Below, one piece after another: positions 9,501 to 16,631 of a stretch of DNA of 37,485 nucleotides (the stretch's first letter is position 1; each line of letters begins with the position of its first letter). The DNA is from DASSBG01 sp965651365 (GTDB taxonomy: Bacteria; Pseudomonadota; Gammaproteobacteria; Xanthomonadales; Rhodanobacteraceae): assembly GCA_965651365.1 (NCBI GenBank), contig CBFGSA010000011.1:1-37485 (forward strand), read 5' to 3'. The position numbers and the translations under genes were made by a program. The notes under the pieces were generated by a model. It had not been told where the DNA came from. It searched no databases and saw only the letters and a list, made by a program, of their open reading frames with translations.

Positions 9501-9935
9501 GGTCAGTGCCAGTTGGATGATCGGGTCGTCGTTGGGATTGGCCTTGCGGTAACTGGGTGGGGCCACCAGGCCCGAGGGCAGGTCCGAGGCCGAGGCATTG
9601 ATCGCGGCCTGCACCTCGCGCGCGGCCGCGTCCAGATTCACGCCGCTGTCGAACATCAGGAAGATGAAGCTGCCGCCCTCGGAGCTGAACGAGCGCATGG
9701 TGCTGACGCCCGGCACCTGGCCCAGATGCCGCTCCAGCGGCGCGGCCACGGTCGAGGCCATGGTGCTGGCGTTGGCGCCGGGCTGGCTGGCGGTGACGAA
9801 AATGGCCGGGAAGGACAGTTGCGGCAGCGCGCTGATGCCCAGCATCGAATAGCAGATGATGCCTAGCGCCAGCAGCCCGCTGGCCAGCAGCGAGGTGCCG
9901 ATGGGTCTGCGGATGAACGGGCCGGAGATGTTCAT
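6543..9935 (-). CDS. mdtC: RND multidrug efflux permease, MdtC-like, with C-terminal DUF805 fusion
   Basis: 1130 residues, about 100 longer than usual for MdtC. The RND part starts MNISGPFIRRPIGTSLL and has the family layout: TM1, a porter domain, TM2-6 with the proton-relay FVVDDAIVVIENI (near 395-400), a second porter domain and TM7-12 with IGLVKKNAIMMIDF (near 923). The RND part ends around YTVLDSIRRG. Residues 1035-1130 form a separate domain, RISRMSYWLYGL...IKRCHDRNRPGW...PGTEGENRYGPEP, which is recognisably DUF805 (YhaH-like inner-membrane family). Partner permease and adaptor lie upstream in the same direction, but the gene is separated from mdtB by a 283 bp repeat-filled gap. The predicted role is the second permease of an MdtB2C-type pump exporting bile salts, novobiocin-like drugs or lipophilic compounds. 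Substrates are inferred from the family. No TolC gene is in the window. Confidence 0.92.
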   Translation of the reverse strand: MNISGPFIRRPIGTSLLASGLLALGIICYSMLGISALPQLSFPAIFVTASQPGANASTMASTVAAPLERHLGQVPGVSTMRSFSSEGGSFIFLMFDSGVNLDAAAREVQAAINASASDLPSGLVAPPSYRKANPNDDPIIQLALTSDTEPLAQLFDRANTLLKPRLSQLPGVASVDVSGSAQPAIRVDVNLAALSAMDLTPNTLRNALRAANVTSPLGTLDNGKTTMRVTASDQLHTAAQFGELVVAVHDGRPIRLKDVADVYQGAEDPYQAAWFNGKPSIGIDILKFPDANVIATVDSIKAQLPALRALLPPGTTITPYYDGTPTVRASVNEVQLTLLISLAMVILTMALFLRRLAPTLIAATAVPLSLAGAFVAMYLFDYTLDNMSLLALVIALAFVVDDAIVVIENIIRHVDEGDSRLQATLKGAREIGFTIVSITLSLIAVFIPLLFAPGMIGMFFREFTVTLIAAIAVSAVVSLTLTPSLCGIFLRPEQEQKRTRFGDVLDRFHSGMLRTYMRALDWALRHRLLMTLQPLILVVLTGFLFTVVKAGFFPPQDSGLIWGRATAGTTLSFDDMKQRQEDITRLLMADPAVEYVGSRLGSRRGSASGSFSIQLKPLGKDRKLSTQQVLARLSAKADKYPGFELRLRAHQDLPSGGGGGTSQGAQYEVSLLGSDPQELQIWLPKLQAELKKNPMFRDVGTDVDEAGLQQNLIIDRTQAARLGVSVAAIDDALYNAFGQRQISTIYSDTNQYQVVLNALPSQTASPAALDRIHVPSRSGKMIPISALTRQEPGLAPTQIRHQDQFTSMDLSFNLAPGIAMGPARAAIQKTIADMRMPGDIRMELGGNFRNFTEAQSNLKWLLLAAILAVYIVLGMLYESLIHPITILSTLPSAGAGALLALLITNTELSVVAMMALVLLIGLVKKNAIMMIDFALVAQREEGLAPADAIRKACSTRFRPIMMTTMVAILAALPLAIGIGAGAELRRPLGIAVIGGLIVSQSLTLLSSPAIYTVLDSIRRGEAPGSRFVYLARHGRISRMSYWLYGLLPGLGFLIAATLLSGIGTWAVLLAAIAALVPYVMINIKRCHDRNRPGWFALLLLVPVLNLWPWIELGFFPGTEGENRYGPEPGW
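6546..6833 (-). other. DUF805 domain fused to the RND permease
   Basis: Residues 1035-1130 of the permease. Diagnostic DUF805 features are the opening RISRMSYW, the central RCHDRNRPGW and the closing PGTEGENRYGPEP, with two or three hydrophobic segments between them. The stretch is in frame with the RND part with no stop or start in between. In the family this domain is normally a free-standing protein of about 120 residues. Confidence 0.85.
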
Positions 9936-9943
9936 CTGCTTGC

Positions 9944-9971
9944 GGGACTCGGGACTCGGGACTCGGGACTC
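9944..9971 (+). repeat. GGGACTC x4 tandem repeat, copy 2
   Basis: Four perfect GGGACTC heptamers preceded by TGC, identical to the array at 4096-4123. They begin 9 bp upstream of the mdtC start codon, so the mdtC ribosome-binding region (a weak GCAAGCAG) is squeezed against the array. Confidence 0.9.
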
Positions 9972-9998
9972 GGCGCTTGCGGCTTGGGGCTTGCGGCT

Positions 9999-10028
9999 CG
10001 GGACCCGGGACCCGGGTCCCGGGTCCCG
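9999..10028. repeat. Perfect 30-bp palindrome of GGGACCC/GGGTCCC units
   Basis: Two GGGACCC units followed by two GGGTCCC units, flanked by C and G, read identically on both strands over 30 bp. In the mdtB-mdtC transcript this could fold into a very stable hairpin, roughly 90 bases before the mdtC start. Confidence 0.85.
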
Positions 10029-10033
10029 GTTGT

Positions 10034-10069
10034 AGGCCTGCTCAAGGAGCGCCAGCGACGGAGCAGGCG
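10034..10069 (-). repeat. 36-bp interspersed repeat, copy 1
   Basis: It contains the inverted pair GCCTGCTC/GAGCAGGC around AAGGAGCGCCAGCGAC. Its reverse complement matches 19950-19985 at 32 of 36 positions by my alignment. It lies in the mdtB-mdtC gap. Confidence 0.75.
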
Positions 10070-10098
10070 TAACCTGCGAACGGGCGCCGAGTATCCAT

Positions 10099-10166
10099 TG
10101 TAGGAGCGGCCCATGGCCGCGATGAAAATTCGGGCGTACCTATCGTGGCCATGGGCCCCTCCTGCA
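10099..10166. repeat. REP-like palindromic element, copy A
   Basis: 68 bp with nearly perfect inverted arms. The left arm begins TGTAGGAGCGGCCCATGGCC and the right arm ends GGCCATGGGCCCCTCCTGCA, around a loop containing TTCGGG. A second copy is at 21126-21189, and both conserve the loop TTCGGG. The element resembles GTAGGAGCGGC...GCTCCTAC palindromes that I recall from Xanthomonadales and Pseudomonas genomes. Confidence 0.8.
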
Positions 10167-10218
10167 GCCCAGCGAGGTAGCGGGTCGGCCGCACAAGGCC
10201 TTGACTGGATGATGCCCA

Positions 10219-13200
10219 TCAGCCTTGCTCCACGTGCGTCATTGTGTGCTGCGAGCCATGGCGGCGTGCCTGCAGCCAGTCGCTGAAGCGCTCCAGGTAG
10301 AGGTAGATCACCGGCGTGGTGTAGAGCGTCACGAGCTGTGAAAGCAGCAGACCGCCGACGATGGACACACCCAGCGGGCGGCGCAGTTCCGAGCCGATGC
10401 CGGTGCCGAGTGCCAGGGGCAGGGCGCCGAACAGGGCCGCGAAGGTAGTCATCATGATCGGGCGGAAACGCAGCAGGCAGGCGCGGCGGATGGCGTCGTG
10501 CGCACTCTTGCCGGTGCGGCGGGCCTCGATCGCGAAGTCGACCATCAGGATCGCGTTCTTCTTGACGATGCCGATCAGCAGGATGATGCCGACGATGCCG
10601 TCCACCGACAGGCTCATGCCGAACAGCATCAGGGCCAGCAGCGCACCGACCCCGGCCGGCGGCAGGGTGGAGATGATGGTCAGCGGGTGGATGTAGCTTT
10701 CGTACAGCACGCCCAGCACGATGTAGATCACGATGATGGCGGCCAGCAGCAGCAAGACCTCGTCACCCAGCGAGGCCGAGAATTCGGCCGCCTTGCCGAT
10801 GAAGCCGGCCTGCACCTGGGGCGGGAACCCCATCTGTGCTTCGGTACGGTTGATGGCATCGACCGCCTCGGACAGCGAATAGCCCGGGGCCAGGTTGAAC
10901 GACAGGGTCACGGCCGGGAGCTGGTTCTGGTGGCTGATGACCAGCGGTGCGCTGGTGACCCGGGCCGTGGCCAGCGTCGACAGCGGTACCACGCCGCCAC
11001 CGCCGAGCTGGATGCCGGTATTGGCCTGACCCATGCCGGTGGCAGTGGACGAATTGGACGAGCGCAGCATGCCCAGGCTGGTGGCGTTGCTGCCGGTCAG
11101 CGCGCCGCCACCGGTGGAGCGCACGAACAGCTTGTCCATCAGGTCGGTTGGGTTGCGGAAGCGGGGCGCCACTTCCAGCACCACGCGGTACTGGTTGAGC
11201 TGGGTGAAGATGGTCGAGATCTGGCGCTGGCCAAAAGCGTCGTAGAGGGTGTCGTCGATGGTCTGGATTGGCACGCCAAGGCGGCTGGCCTTGCTGCGGT
11301 CGATGTCCAGGTGCAGCGCCGTGCCGTTGTCGGCCAGGTTGCTGTCGACATCGGCGAGCTGCGGCAGCGTGCGCATGGCCAGCAGCATCTTTTGCGCGTA
11401 GCCGGACAGCTCGCTGCTGTTGACGTCGGACAAGGTGTACTGATATTCGGTTGAGGACACGCGGCTGTCCAGGGTGATGTCCTGAACCGGCTTGAGGAAC
11501 AGCGCCACACCCGGGATCTTGTTGTCGCTGTCCTGCAGGCGGCGCATGATGGTCTCGAGGTCATCGCGCTCGCTGCGGTCCTTGAGCACGATGCTGAGCT
11601 GGCCCTGGTTGAGGGTCGGGTTGATGGTGCCGGCGCCGATGAAGGCGGCGACGCCAGACACGGCCGGATCGGTGCGAAGGGCCTCGGCCACGGCGCGGGT
11701 GCGCTCCTCCATGGCCTTGAAGGCGATGTTGTCGTCGGCCTGGACGACGCCGGTGATCATGCCGGTGTCCTGCTCCGGCAGCAGGCCCTTCGGGATGGCG
11801 ATATACAGCAGCACCGTGACCACCACCGACAGGGTCGCCACGCCGATGGTGAGAAGCTGATGGTCGAGCACCCAGTCCAGGCTACGCTCGTAGACGGCTA
11901 CCGTGCGCGCCCACCAGGTCTGGCGGCCTTCGGCAGCGTGACGCTCGTGCGCATCGTCGCCTTCGGGCAACTGGTCGGGCTTGAGCAGGTAGGCACACAT
12001 CATCGGTGTCAGGGTCAGCGACACCAGCATCGAGATGGCGACGGCCGCCGACAGCACCCATGCGAATTCGTGGAACAGCCGTCCGGTAACGCCTGGCATC
12101 AGCAGCAGCGGAATGAACACGGCGATCAGCGATACGGTCAGCGAGACCACGGTGAAGCCGATTTCGCGTGCGCCGGTCTCGGCCGCATCGCGCCCGTTCA
12201 TGCCCTTCTCGATGTAGCGCACGATGTTCTCGATCATCACGATCGCATCGTCCACCACGAAGCCGGTGGCGACGGTCAGCGCCATCAGCGACAGGTTGTC
12301 CAGCGACATGCCGGCAAAAGCCATCACGCCGAAGGTGCCCAGCAGCGATAGCGGCACCGCAGTGGCCGGAATGACGGTGGCCCACAAGCGGCGCAGGAAC
12401 ACGAAAATCACCGCCACGACCAGGAACACGGTGAGAATCAGGGTGAACTGCACGTCGTGCACCGAGGCGCGGATGGTCACGGTGCGGTCGGAGAACACGT
12501 CCAGGTGCACGTCGCTTGGCAGCAAGGCTTTCAGTTGCGGGATGATGCGACGCACTTGGGCCACCGTGTCGACGATGTTGGCGCCGGGCTGGCGGCGGAT
12601 GTCCAGCAGCACGGCCGGCTTGCCGTTGGCCCAGGCGGCGAGCTGGTCGTTCTCGACCCCGTCGACCACCTCGGCCACGTCCTTGAGCCGCACCACGGCG
12701 TCGCCGGTATCCTTGATGATGGTGTCGGCATACTGGGCGGCGCTGGTGAGCTGGTCGTTGGTGTTGATGGTGTAGGTCTGGGTGGCGCCGTTGAGGCTAC
12801 CCTTGGCCGCATTGACGTTGGCCTGGGTCAGGGCGCTGCGCACGTCTTCCAGGGTCAGGCCCAGATTGGCCAGCTTGGCCGGGTTGACCTGCACCCGCAC
12901 CGCCGGGCGTACATTGCCCGCGATCGACACCAGGCCCACGCCGGCGACCTGCGAGAGCTTTTGCGCCAGGATCGAGTCGGCGTAGTTGTTGACTTCGCGC
13001 AGCGGCCGGCTGTCGGAGGTCATCACCAGGGTCATGATCGGCGCATCGGCCGGATTGACCCGCTTGTACACCGGCGGGTAGGGCAGGCTGCCCGGCAGGC
13101 GCGCCGAACGCAGTGCCGACTGCACGTCCTGGGCGGCGACATCGATGTCGCGATCCATGTTGAACTGCAGGATGATCGTCGACAGCCCGGCCGAGCTGTC

Positions 13201-13479
13201 CGAGCTCATCATGTGGATGCCCGAGATCTGGCCCAGTTCGCGTTCCAGCGGTGTGGTGACCAGGGTCGCCACGGTATCGGCGCTGGCGCCAGGGTACTGG
13301 GTGGTCACCACCAGGCTGGGCGCGTCGATCTCCGGCAGCGCCGACACCGGCAGCTGGCGGTAGCCGAGAATACCCAGCAGCAGCACCGCCAGCATCAGCA
13401 ACGAGGTGGCGATGGGGCGGCGGATGAACACGGTGGAAAATCCGACGCGTCCGCTGTTGTGGTCGAGTTGCTCAGTCAT
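10219..13479 (-). CDS. mdtB: RND multidrug efflux permease, MdtB-like
   Basis: 1086 residues, somewhat longer than the roughly 1040 usual for MdtB. It opens with FSTVFIRRPIATSLLMLAVLLLG. The proton-relay motif FVVDDAIVMIENIVRYIE is near residue 408 and IGIVKKNAILMVDFAIE near 973, both as in working RND pumps. A Gly/Ser/Thr/Asn-rich insertion (GGGALTGSNATSLGM and following, about 786-830) sits in the second periplasmic porter domain and accounts for most of the extra length. The gene follows mdtA by 42 bp on the same strand. It should form a heterotrimer with the MdtC-like protein in the inner membrane, joined to the MdtA adaptor and an outer-membrane channel encoded elsewhere. MuxB is an alternative name for the same family. 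Confidence 0.93.
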   Translation of the reverse strand: MTEQLDHNSGRVGFSTVFIRRPIATSLLMLAVLLLGILGYRQLPVSALPEIDAPSLVVTTQYPGASADTVATLVTTPLERELGQISGIHMMSSDSSAGLSTIILQFNMDRDIDVAAQDVQSALRSARLPGSLPYPPVYKRVNPADAPIMTLVMTSDSRPLREVNNYADSILAQKLSQVAGVGLVSIAGNVRPAVRVQVNPAKLANLGLTLEDVRSALTQANVNAAKGSLNGATQTYTINTNDQLTSAAQYADTIIKDTGDAVVRLKDVAEVVDGVENDQLAAWANGKPAVLLDIRRQPGANIVDTVAQVRRIIPQLKALLPSDVHLDVFSDRTVTIRASVHDVQFTLILTVFLVVAVIFVFLRRLWATVIPATAVPLSLLGTFGVMAFAGMSLDNLSLMALTVATGFVVDDAIVMIENIVRYIEKGMNGRDAAETGAREIGFTVVSLTVSLIAVFIPLLLMPGVTGRLFHEFAWVLSAAVAISMLVSLTLTPMMCAYLLKPDQLPEGDDAHERHAAEGRQTWWARTVAVYERSLDWVLDHQLLTIGVATLSVVVTVLLYIAIPKGLLPEQDTGMITGVVQADDNIAFKAMEERTRAVAEALRTDPAVSGVAAFIGAGTINPTLNQGQLSIVLKDRSERDDLETIMRRLQDSDNKIPGVALFLKPVQDITLDSRVSSTEYQYTLSDVNSSELSGYAQKMLLAMRTLPQLADVDSNLADNGTALHLDIDRSKASRLGVPIQTIDDTLYDAFGQRQISTIFTQLNQYRVVLEVAPRFRNPTDLMDKLFVRSTGGGALTGSNATSLGMLRSSNSSTATGMGQANTGIQLGGGGVVPLSTLATARVTSAPLVISHQNQLPAVTLSFNLAPGYSLSEAVDAINRTEAQMGFPPQVQAGFIGKAAEFSASLGDEVLLLLAAIIVIYIVLGVLYESYIHPLTIISTLPPAGVGALLALMLFGMSLSVDGIVGIILLIGIVKKNAILMVDFAIEARRTGKSAHDAIRRACLLRFRPIMMTTFAALFGALPLALGTGIGSELRRPLGVSIVGGLLLSQLVTLYTTPVIYLYLERFSDWLQARRHGSQHTMTHVEQG

Positions 13480-13521
13480 GCTGATCCTGCAGTGCGCCGC
13501 GGACCTGGCCGCGACGAAAAA

Positions 13522-14736
13522 TCAGTGGCGGCGGCCGCTGCGGCCGGTGCTCTTGGCGGCCTTCTCGATTTCCGCCTTGCTCGGCGGCGGGGGCACTTCG
13601 CCGGGCTGCATCGGCTTGACCTTGCTGCCGGGCTTGAGCCGGAACATGCCTTCGGTCACCACCTGATCACCGGCCTTGACGCCCTTGTGGACCAGGGTGT
13701 GGGTCTGGTCGGCCTCGCCGCCGGTCGTGACCGGCTGCATGCTCACCGTATTGTCCTCGCCCAGCAGGTACACATATTCACCGTCCGGGCCGCGCTGCAC
13801 GGCCTGGGCCGGGATCACCAGGCCGTTTTCGATGTCACCCACGCGCAGGCGCACGTTGACGAATTGGCCCGGCCACAAGCTGTTGTCCTGGTTGGGGAAC
13901 TCGGATTTGAGGCGAAAGGTGCCGCTGCCGGTGTCGATCTGGTTGTCGATCACGGTGAGCTTGCCGTCATCAGCCAGCACATGATTGTCGGCACCATCCA
14001 GCGCCGCCACTGGCAAATCCCCCCCGGCCTGCGCACTGCGCACCTGCTCCAGGTTCTTGGCCGGCAGCGTGAACAGCAGGTTGATCGGGTGCACCTGGGT
14101 CAGCGTCACGATGGAATCGGTGGTGGACAGCACATTGCCCGGATCGACCTGGCGCAGCCCGGCCATGCCGGTGAACGGCGCCCGCACCTTGGTGTAGTCA
14201 AGATTGAGTTTGGCGTCGCGCACGCTGGCGGCATCGGCAGCGACGGCTGCCGCGTACTGGTTGACCGTGTTTTCCAGCGTGGTCAGATCCTGCCTGGAGA
14301 TATAGGACTTCTTGAACAGGTCGCGGCTGCGCTTGAGGTTGCTGCGTGCGGTGGACAGTTGTGCCTGGTCCTGCTTCTGGCGCGCCAGCGCCTGGTCATA
14401 CTGGGCCTGGTAGGTGCGCGGGTCGATTTCGGCCAGCACATCGCCCTTTTCCACTTCCTGGCCTTCCCGGAAATTCAGGCTCAGCAGCAGGCCACCGACC
14501 TGGGGACGCACGTTGGCGGTATTGCGCGCCTGTACCGTGCCCTGGGCGAACAGGTAGACGGGCACGTTCTTTTCTGCCACCGGCACCACGGTGACCGGAA
14601 CCGGAGCGCTGTTGGCGCCGCCCATGGCGCCGCCGGGTCCGCCATCGCGACCACCCTTGCCGGCAAAGATGCGCCAGCCGAGCAGGGCCACGATGATGAC
14701 GGCCACGACAATGAGTGCAATTTTCCAGCGGGACAT
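13522..14736 (-). CDS. mdtA: RND efflux periplasmic adaptor, MdtA-like (HlyD family)
   Basis: 404 residues from ATG 14736, preceded by AGGAAAC. An upstream ATG at 14799 in the same frame gives an implausible Arg/Pro-rich leader. The N-terminal anchor MSRWKIALIVVAVIIVALLGW is followed by a Gly-rich linker. The lipoyl half-motif VRPQVGGLLLSLNFREGQEVEKGDVLAEID, the alpha-hairpin with ALARQKQDQAQLSTARSNL, the second lipoyl half VRAPFTGMAGLRQVDPGNVL and beta-barrel segments follow in the usual order. It ends in a basic Pro/Lys/Arg tail. It links MdtB/MdtC to an outer-membrane channel. First gene of the minus-strand operon mdtA-mdtB-mdtC. Confidence 0.93.
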   Translation of the reverse strand: MSRWKIALIVVAVIIVALLGWRIFAGKGGRDGGPGGAMGGANSAPVPVTVVPVAEKNVPVYLFAQGTVQARNTANVRPQVGGLLLSLNFREGQEVEKGDVLAEIDPRTYQAQYDQALARQKQDQAQLSTARSNLKRSRDLFKKSYISRQDLTTLENTVNQYAAAVAADAASVRDAKLNLDYTKVRAPFTGMAGLRQVDPGNVLSTTDSIVTLTQVHPINLLFTLPAKNLEQVRSAQAGGDLPVAALDGADNHVLADDGKLTVIDNQIDTGSGTFRLKSEFPNQDNSLWPGQFVNVRLRVGDIENGLVIPAQAVQRGPDGEYVYLLGEDNTVSMQPVTTGGEADQTHTLVHKGVKAGDQVVTEGMFRLKPGSKVKPMQPGEVPPPPSKAEIEKAAKSTGRSGRRH

Positions 14737-14814
14737 GCAAGTTTCCTGAACAGGCGAACGGGTACGGTCGGGCGGCGGGCTGTCGACCCGCCGCCACAAA
14801 TCGTAAAATCGAAG

Positions 14815-14846
14815 TCAGGAATGTACTAGTAAAGAAGTGTCAGGAA
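14815..14846. promoter_or_regulatory. Direct repeat and small palindrome upstream of mdtA
   Basis: TCAGGAA occurs at 14815-14821 and again at 14840-14846, 25 bp apart, with TACTAGTA (14824-14831) centred between them. The layout fits a regulator site in the mdtABC promoter region. The regulator is not identifiable, and the promoter hexamers are ambiguous. Confidence 0.3.
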
Positions 14847-14851
14847 ACGTG

Positions 14852-14906
14852 CCGGATGGCATAGTGACAGCCACATGAGTTTTCCGTTCATGTGGCTGTC
14901 ATCCGG
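14852..14906 (-). terminator. Long hairpin after the POT transporter gene
   Basis: A perfect 14-bp stem, TGACAGCCACATGA (14865-14878) with TCATGTGGCTGTCA (14888-14901), has a 9-base loop. Outer arms CCGGAT/ATCCGG (14852-14857, 14901-14906) could extend it across a bulge. It begins 10 bases after the transporter stop on the minus strand. There is no T-tract, so it may be a processing or protein-binding structure rather than a classical terminator. Confidence 0.55.
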
Positions 14907-14915
14907 GGCGCGGGG

Positions 14916-16460
14916 CTATTCCTCGCTGGCCACAGTCGGCAAACCCGTTTCCTCGGCCTGTGCATGGGCGCTGTGGCTCAGGGACAGACGCTTCATCAGC
15001 GGCAGCACGGCAATGGCGATGATGGTGCAGATCAGCGCCGCGTAGCCGAGCTTGTTGAACAGGTTGGTGTAGATCGGCAGTGTTTCCAGCGGATTGGTGA
15101 TGTCCCGGGGCACGCTGGCGTAGGAAGCCACCACGCCACCCAGATACTGGGCGACACCCGAGGCCACGAAGTAGGCGCCCATCATGAAGCCGCCCATGCG
15201 CGCCGGCACGTAACGCGCAATCATGGCCAGACCCAGGCCGCTGATCAGCAACTCACCCAGTGAGATGGCGCCGTAGCCCCACACCATTAGCCACGAGGAC
15301 ACCTTGCCCTGCGCATTGGCCATGTGATCGGCAGCGCCGTAGATGAAGAATCCGGCCGCGACGATCACGAAACCGAGGGCGAACTTGGCGGCCACGGAAA
15401 TGTCCTTGCCGCTTTTGCCGGCGTGGGTGTAGATCCAGGCCAGAATGGGGCTGAGGATGAAAATCCAGATCGGATTGAAGGCTTGGAACTGGGCCGGTGA
15501 CCAATCCCACAGATGGATGCCAAAAAGATAAAACGCCGGATCGACGTTGCGCAATGCGAACAGGTTCAGCGAGGTCGACATCTGCTGGTAGAAGATGAAA
15601 TAGAAGATGGTCTGCACAGTCAGCACCAGCGCGGCGATCAGCCCGGCACGCTCGCCGGGTTTGCCGATCGCGATCAGGTAGCCAAAAATTCCGATCACCA
15701 CCACGCCGGCGATGTAGACGAAAGCGCGTGCGACGCCTTCCTGTTGCAGGATGTAAGCCGACACGAACACCGTCACCACGCCACCGGCCAGTACAAGAGC
15801 CAGCTTGCCCCAGTCCATCGGACGCTCGTCCGGCTCCGAACCGATATGCGTCATGTACTGCCGCATGCCCATGTAGTTGATCAGGCCGAGCACCAGGCCG
15901 ACGGCGCACACGGCAAAGGCAACATGCCAGCCAAGCTCATGGCCCCAGTGGGCATTGACATAGTCCTTCAGCCACGGCGTCAGCAGTTGGGAAATCATCG
16001 CCCCCAGATTGACCGCCATGTAGTAGATCGTGAAGGCACTGTCGATGCGCGAGTCGTCACCCTCGTAGATCTTGCGAACCAGGTTGCCGGCATTGGCCTT
16101 GAACAGGCCGTTGCCGACCACGATCACGCCCAGCGCGATGAACAGGAAGAATACGCTCTCGGTCGGCACCACCATCAGCGCGTAGCCGATAGCGAGGATC
16201 ACGGCACCCAGCAGCATGGTGCGTCGGGTGCCAAGGATCTTGTCGCCGATCCAGCCACCGATTGCCGGTGCCACGTAGATCAGTGCCGCCGCCGCGCCCC
16301 ACACCAGGGTCGCGCGCTCGTCGGGAAAGCCCAGCCGCTGCACCATGTAGTACACGATCAGCGCCTGCATGCCGTAATAGCCGAAGCGTTCCCACATCTC
16401 GATCAGGAACACCGTGGTGAACGAGCGGGTCTGCGAGGGGGTTGCCGGTGAAGTGTTCAT
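14916..16460 (-). CDS. POT-family proton-coupled di-/tripeptide transporter
   Basis: 514 residues from ATG 16460 with GGAG eight bases upstream. The longer frame to 16607 crosses a hairpin and is not used. The POT signature E21-x-x-E24-R25 (FLIEMWERFGYYGMQALIVYYM) opens TM1, and the second family motif area GGWIGDKILGTRRTMLLGAV follows. VGNGLFKANAGNLVRKIYE and the rest give about 14 membrane segments, as in bacterial DtpA/DtpB and Shewanella-type POTs. It imports di- and tripeptides with protons across the inner membrane. The nearby exported asparaginase and prolyl oligopeptidase would fit peptide use, though they are separate units. Symbol not given because the Dtp subtype cannot be told from sequence alone. 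Confidence 0.93.
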   Translation of the reverse strand: MNTSPATPSQTRSFTTVFLIEMWERFGYYGMQALIVYYMVQRLGFPDERATLVWGAAAALIYVAPAIGGWIGDKILGTRRTMLLGAVILAIGYALMVVPTESVFFLFIALGVIVVGNGLFKANAGNLVRKIYEGDDSRIDSAFTIYYMAVNLGAMISQLLTPWLKDYVNAHWGHELGWHVAFAVCAVGLVLGLINYMGMRQYMTHIGSEPDERPMDWGKLALVLAGGVVTVFVSAYILQQEGVARAFVYIAGVVVIGIFGYLIAIGKPGERAGLIAALVLTVQTIFYFIFYQQMSTSLNLFALRNVDPAFYLFGIHLWDWSPAQFQAFNPIWIFILSPILAWIYTHAGKSGKDISVAAKFALGFVIVAAGFFIYGAADHMANAQGKVSSWLMVWGYGAISLGELLISGLGLAMIARYVPARMGGFMMGAYFVASGVAQYLGGVVASYASVPRDITNPLETLPIYTNLFNKLGYAALICTIIAIAVLPLMKRLSLSHSAHAQAEETGLPTVASEE

Positions 16461-16558
16461 GCATTCTCCAAAGCGAGTTGGTTGTTGCACCCGCCGCATT
16501 CTGGTCAATGCCAAGGCAATGAACGAACCATGAACGCGACACGAATCGGCCAAGAATA

Positions 16559-16598
16559 CCCGATCCGGCCGCGTTTCGGGAAACGCGGCCGGATCGGG
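16559..16598 (-). terminator. Strong hairpin terminator downstream of katA
   Basis: A perfect 19-bp inverted repeat (16559-16577 with 16580-16598), GC-rich with the tip TTTCGGGAAA. It lies 34 bases after the katA stop in the direction of katA transcription and is followed there by only a weak T-rich stretch (TATTCTT). It separates katA from the transporter gene. Confidence 0.7.
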
Positions 16599-16631
16599 CA
16601 GGTGCAAACAACGGGCTGGCTTCTGGACGGG

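Noticed and set aside
12457..14829. 790-residue plus-strand open frame over mdtB/mdtA
   Set aside because: It is antisense to two clear RND genes, is rich in His, Gln, Arg and Gly as expected of a shadow frame in GC-rich DNA, and shows no domain.
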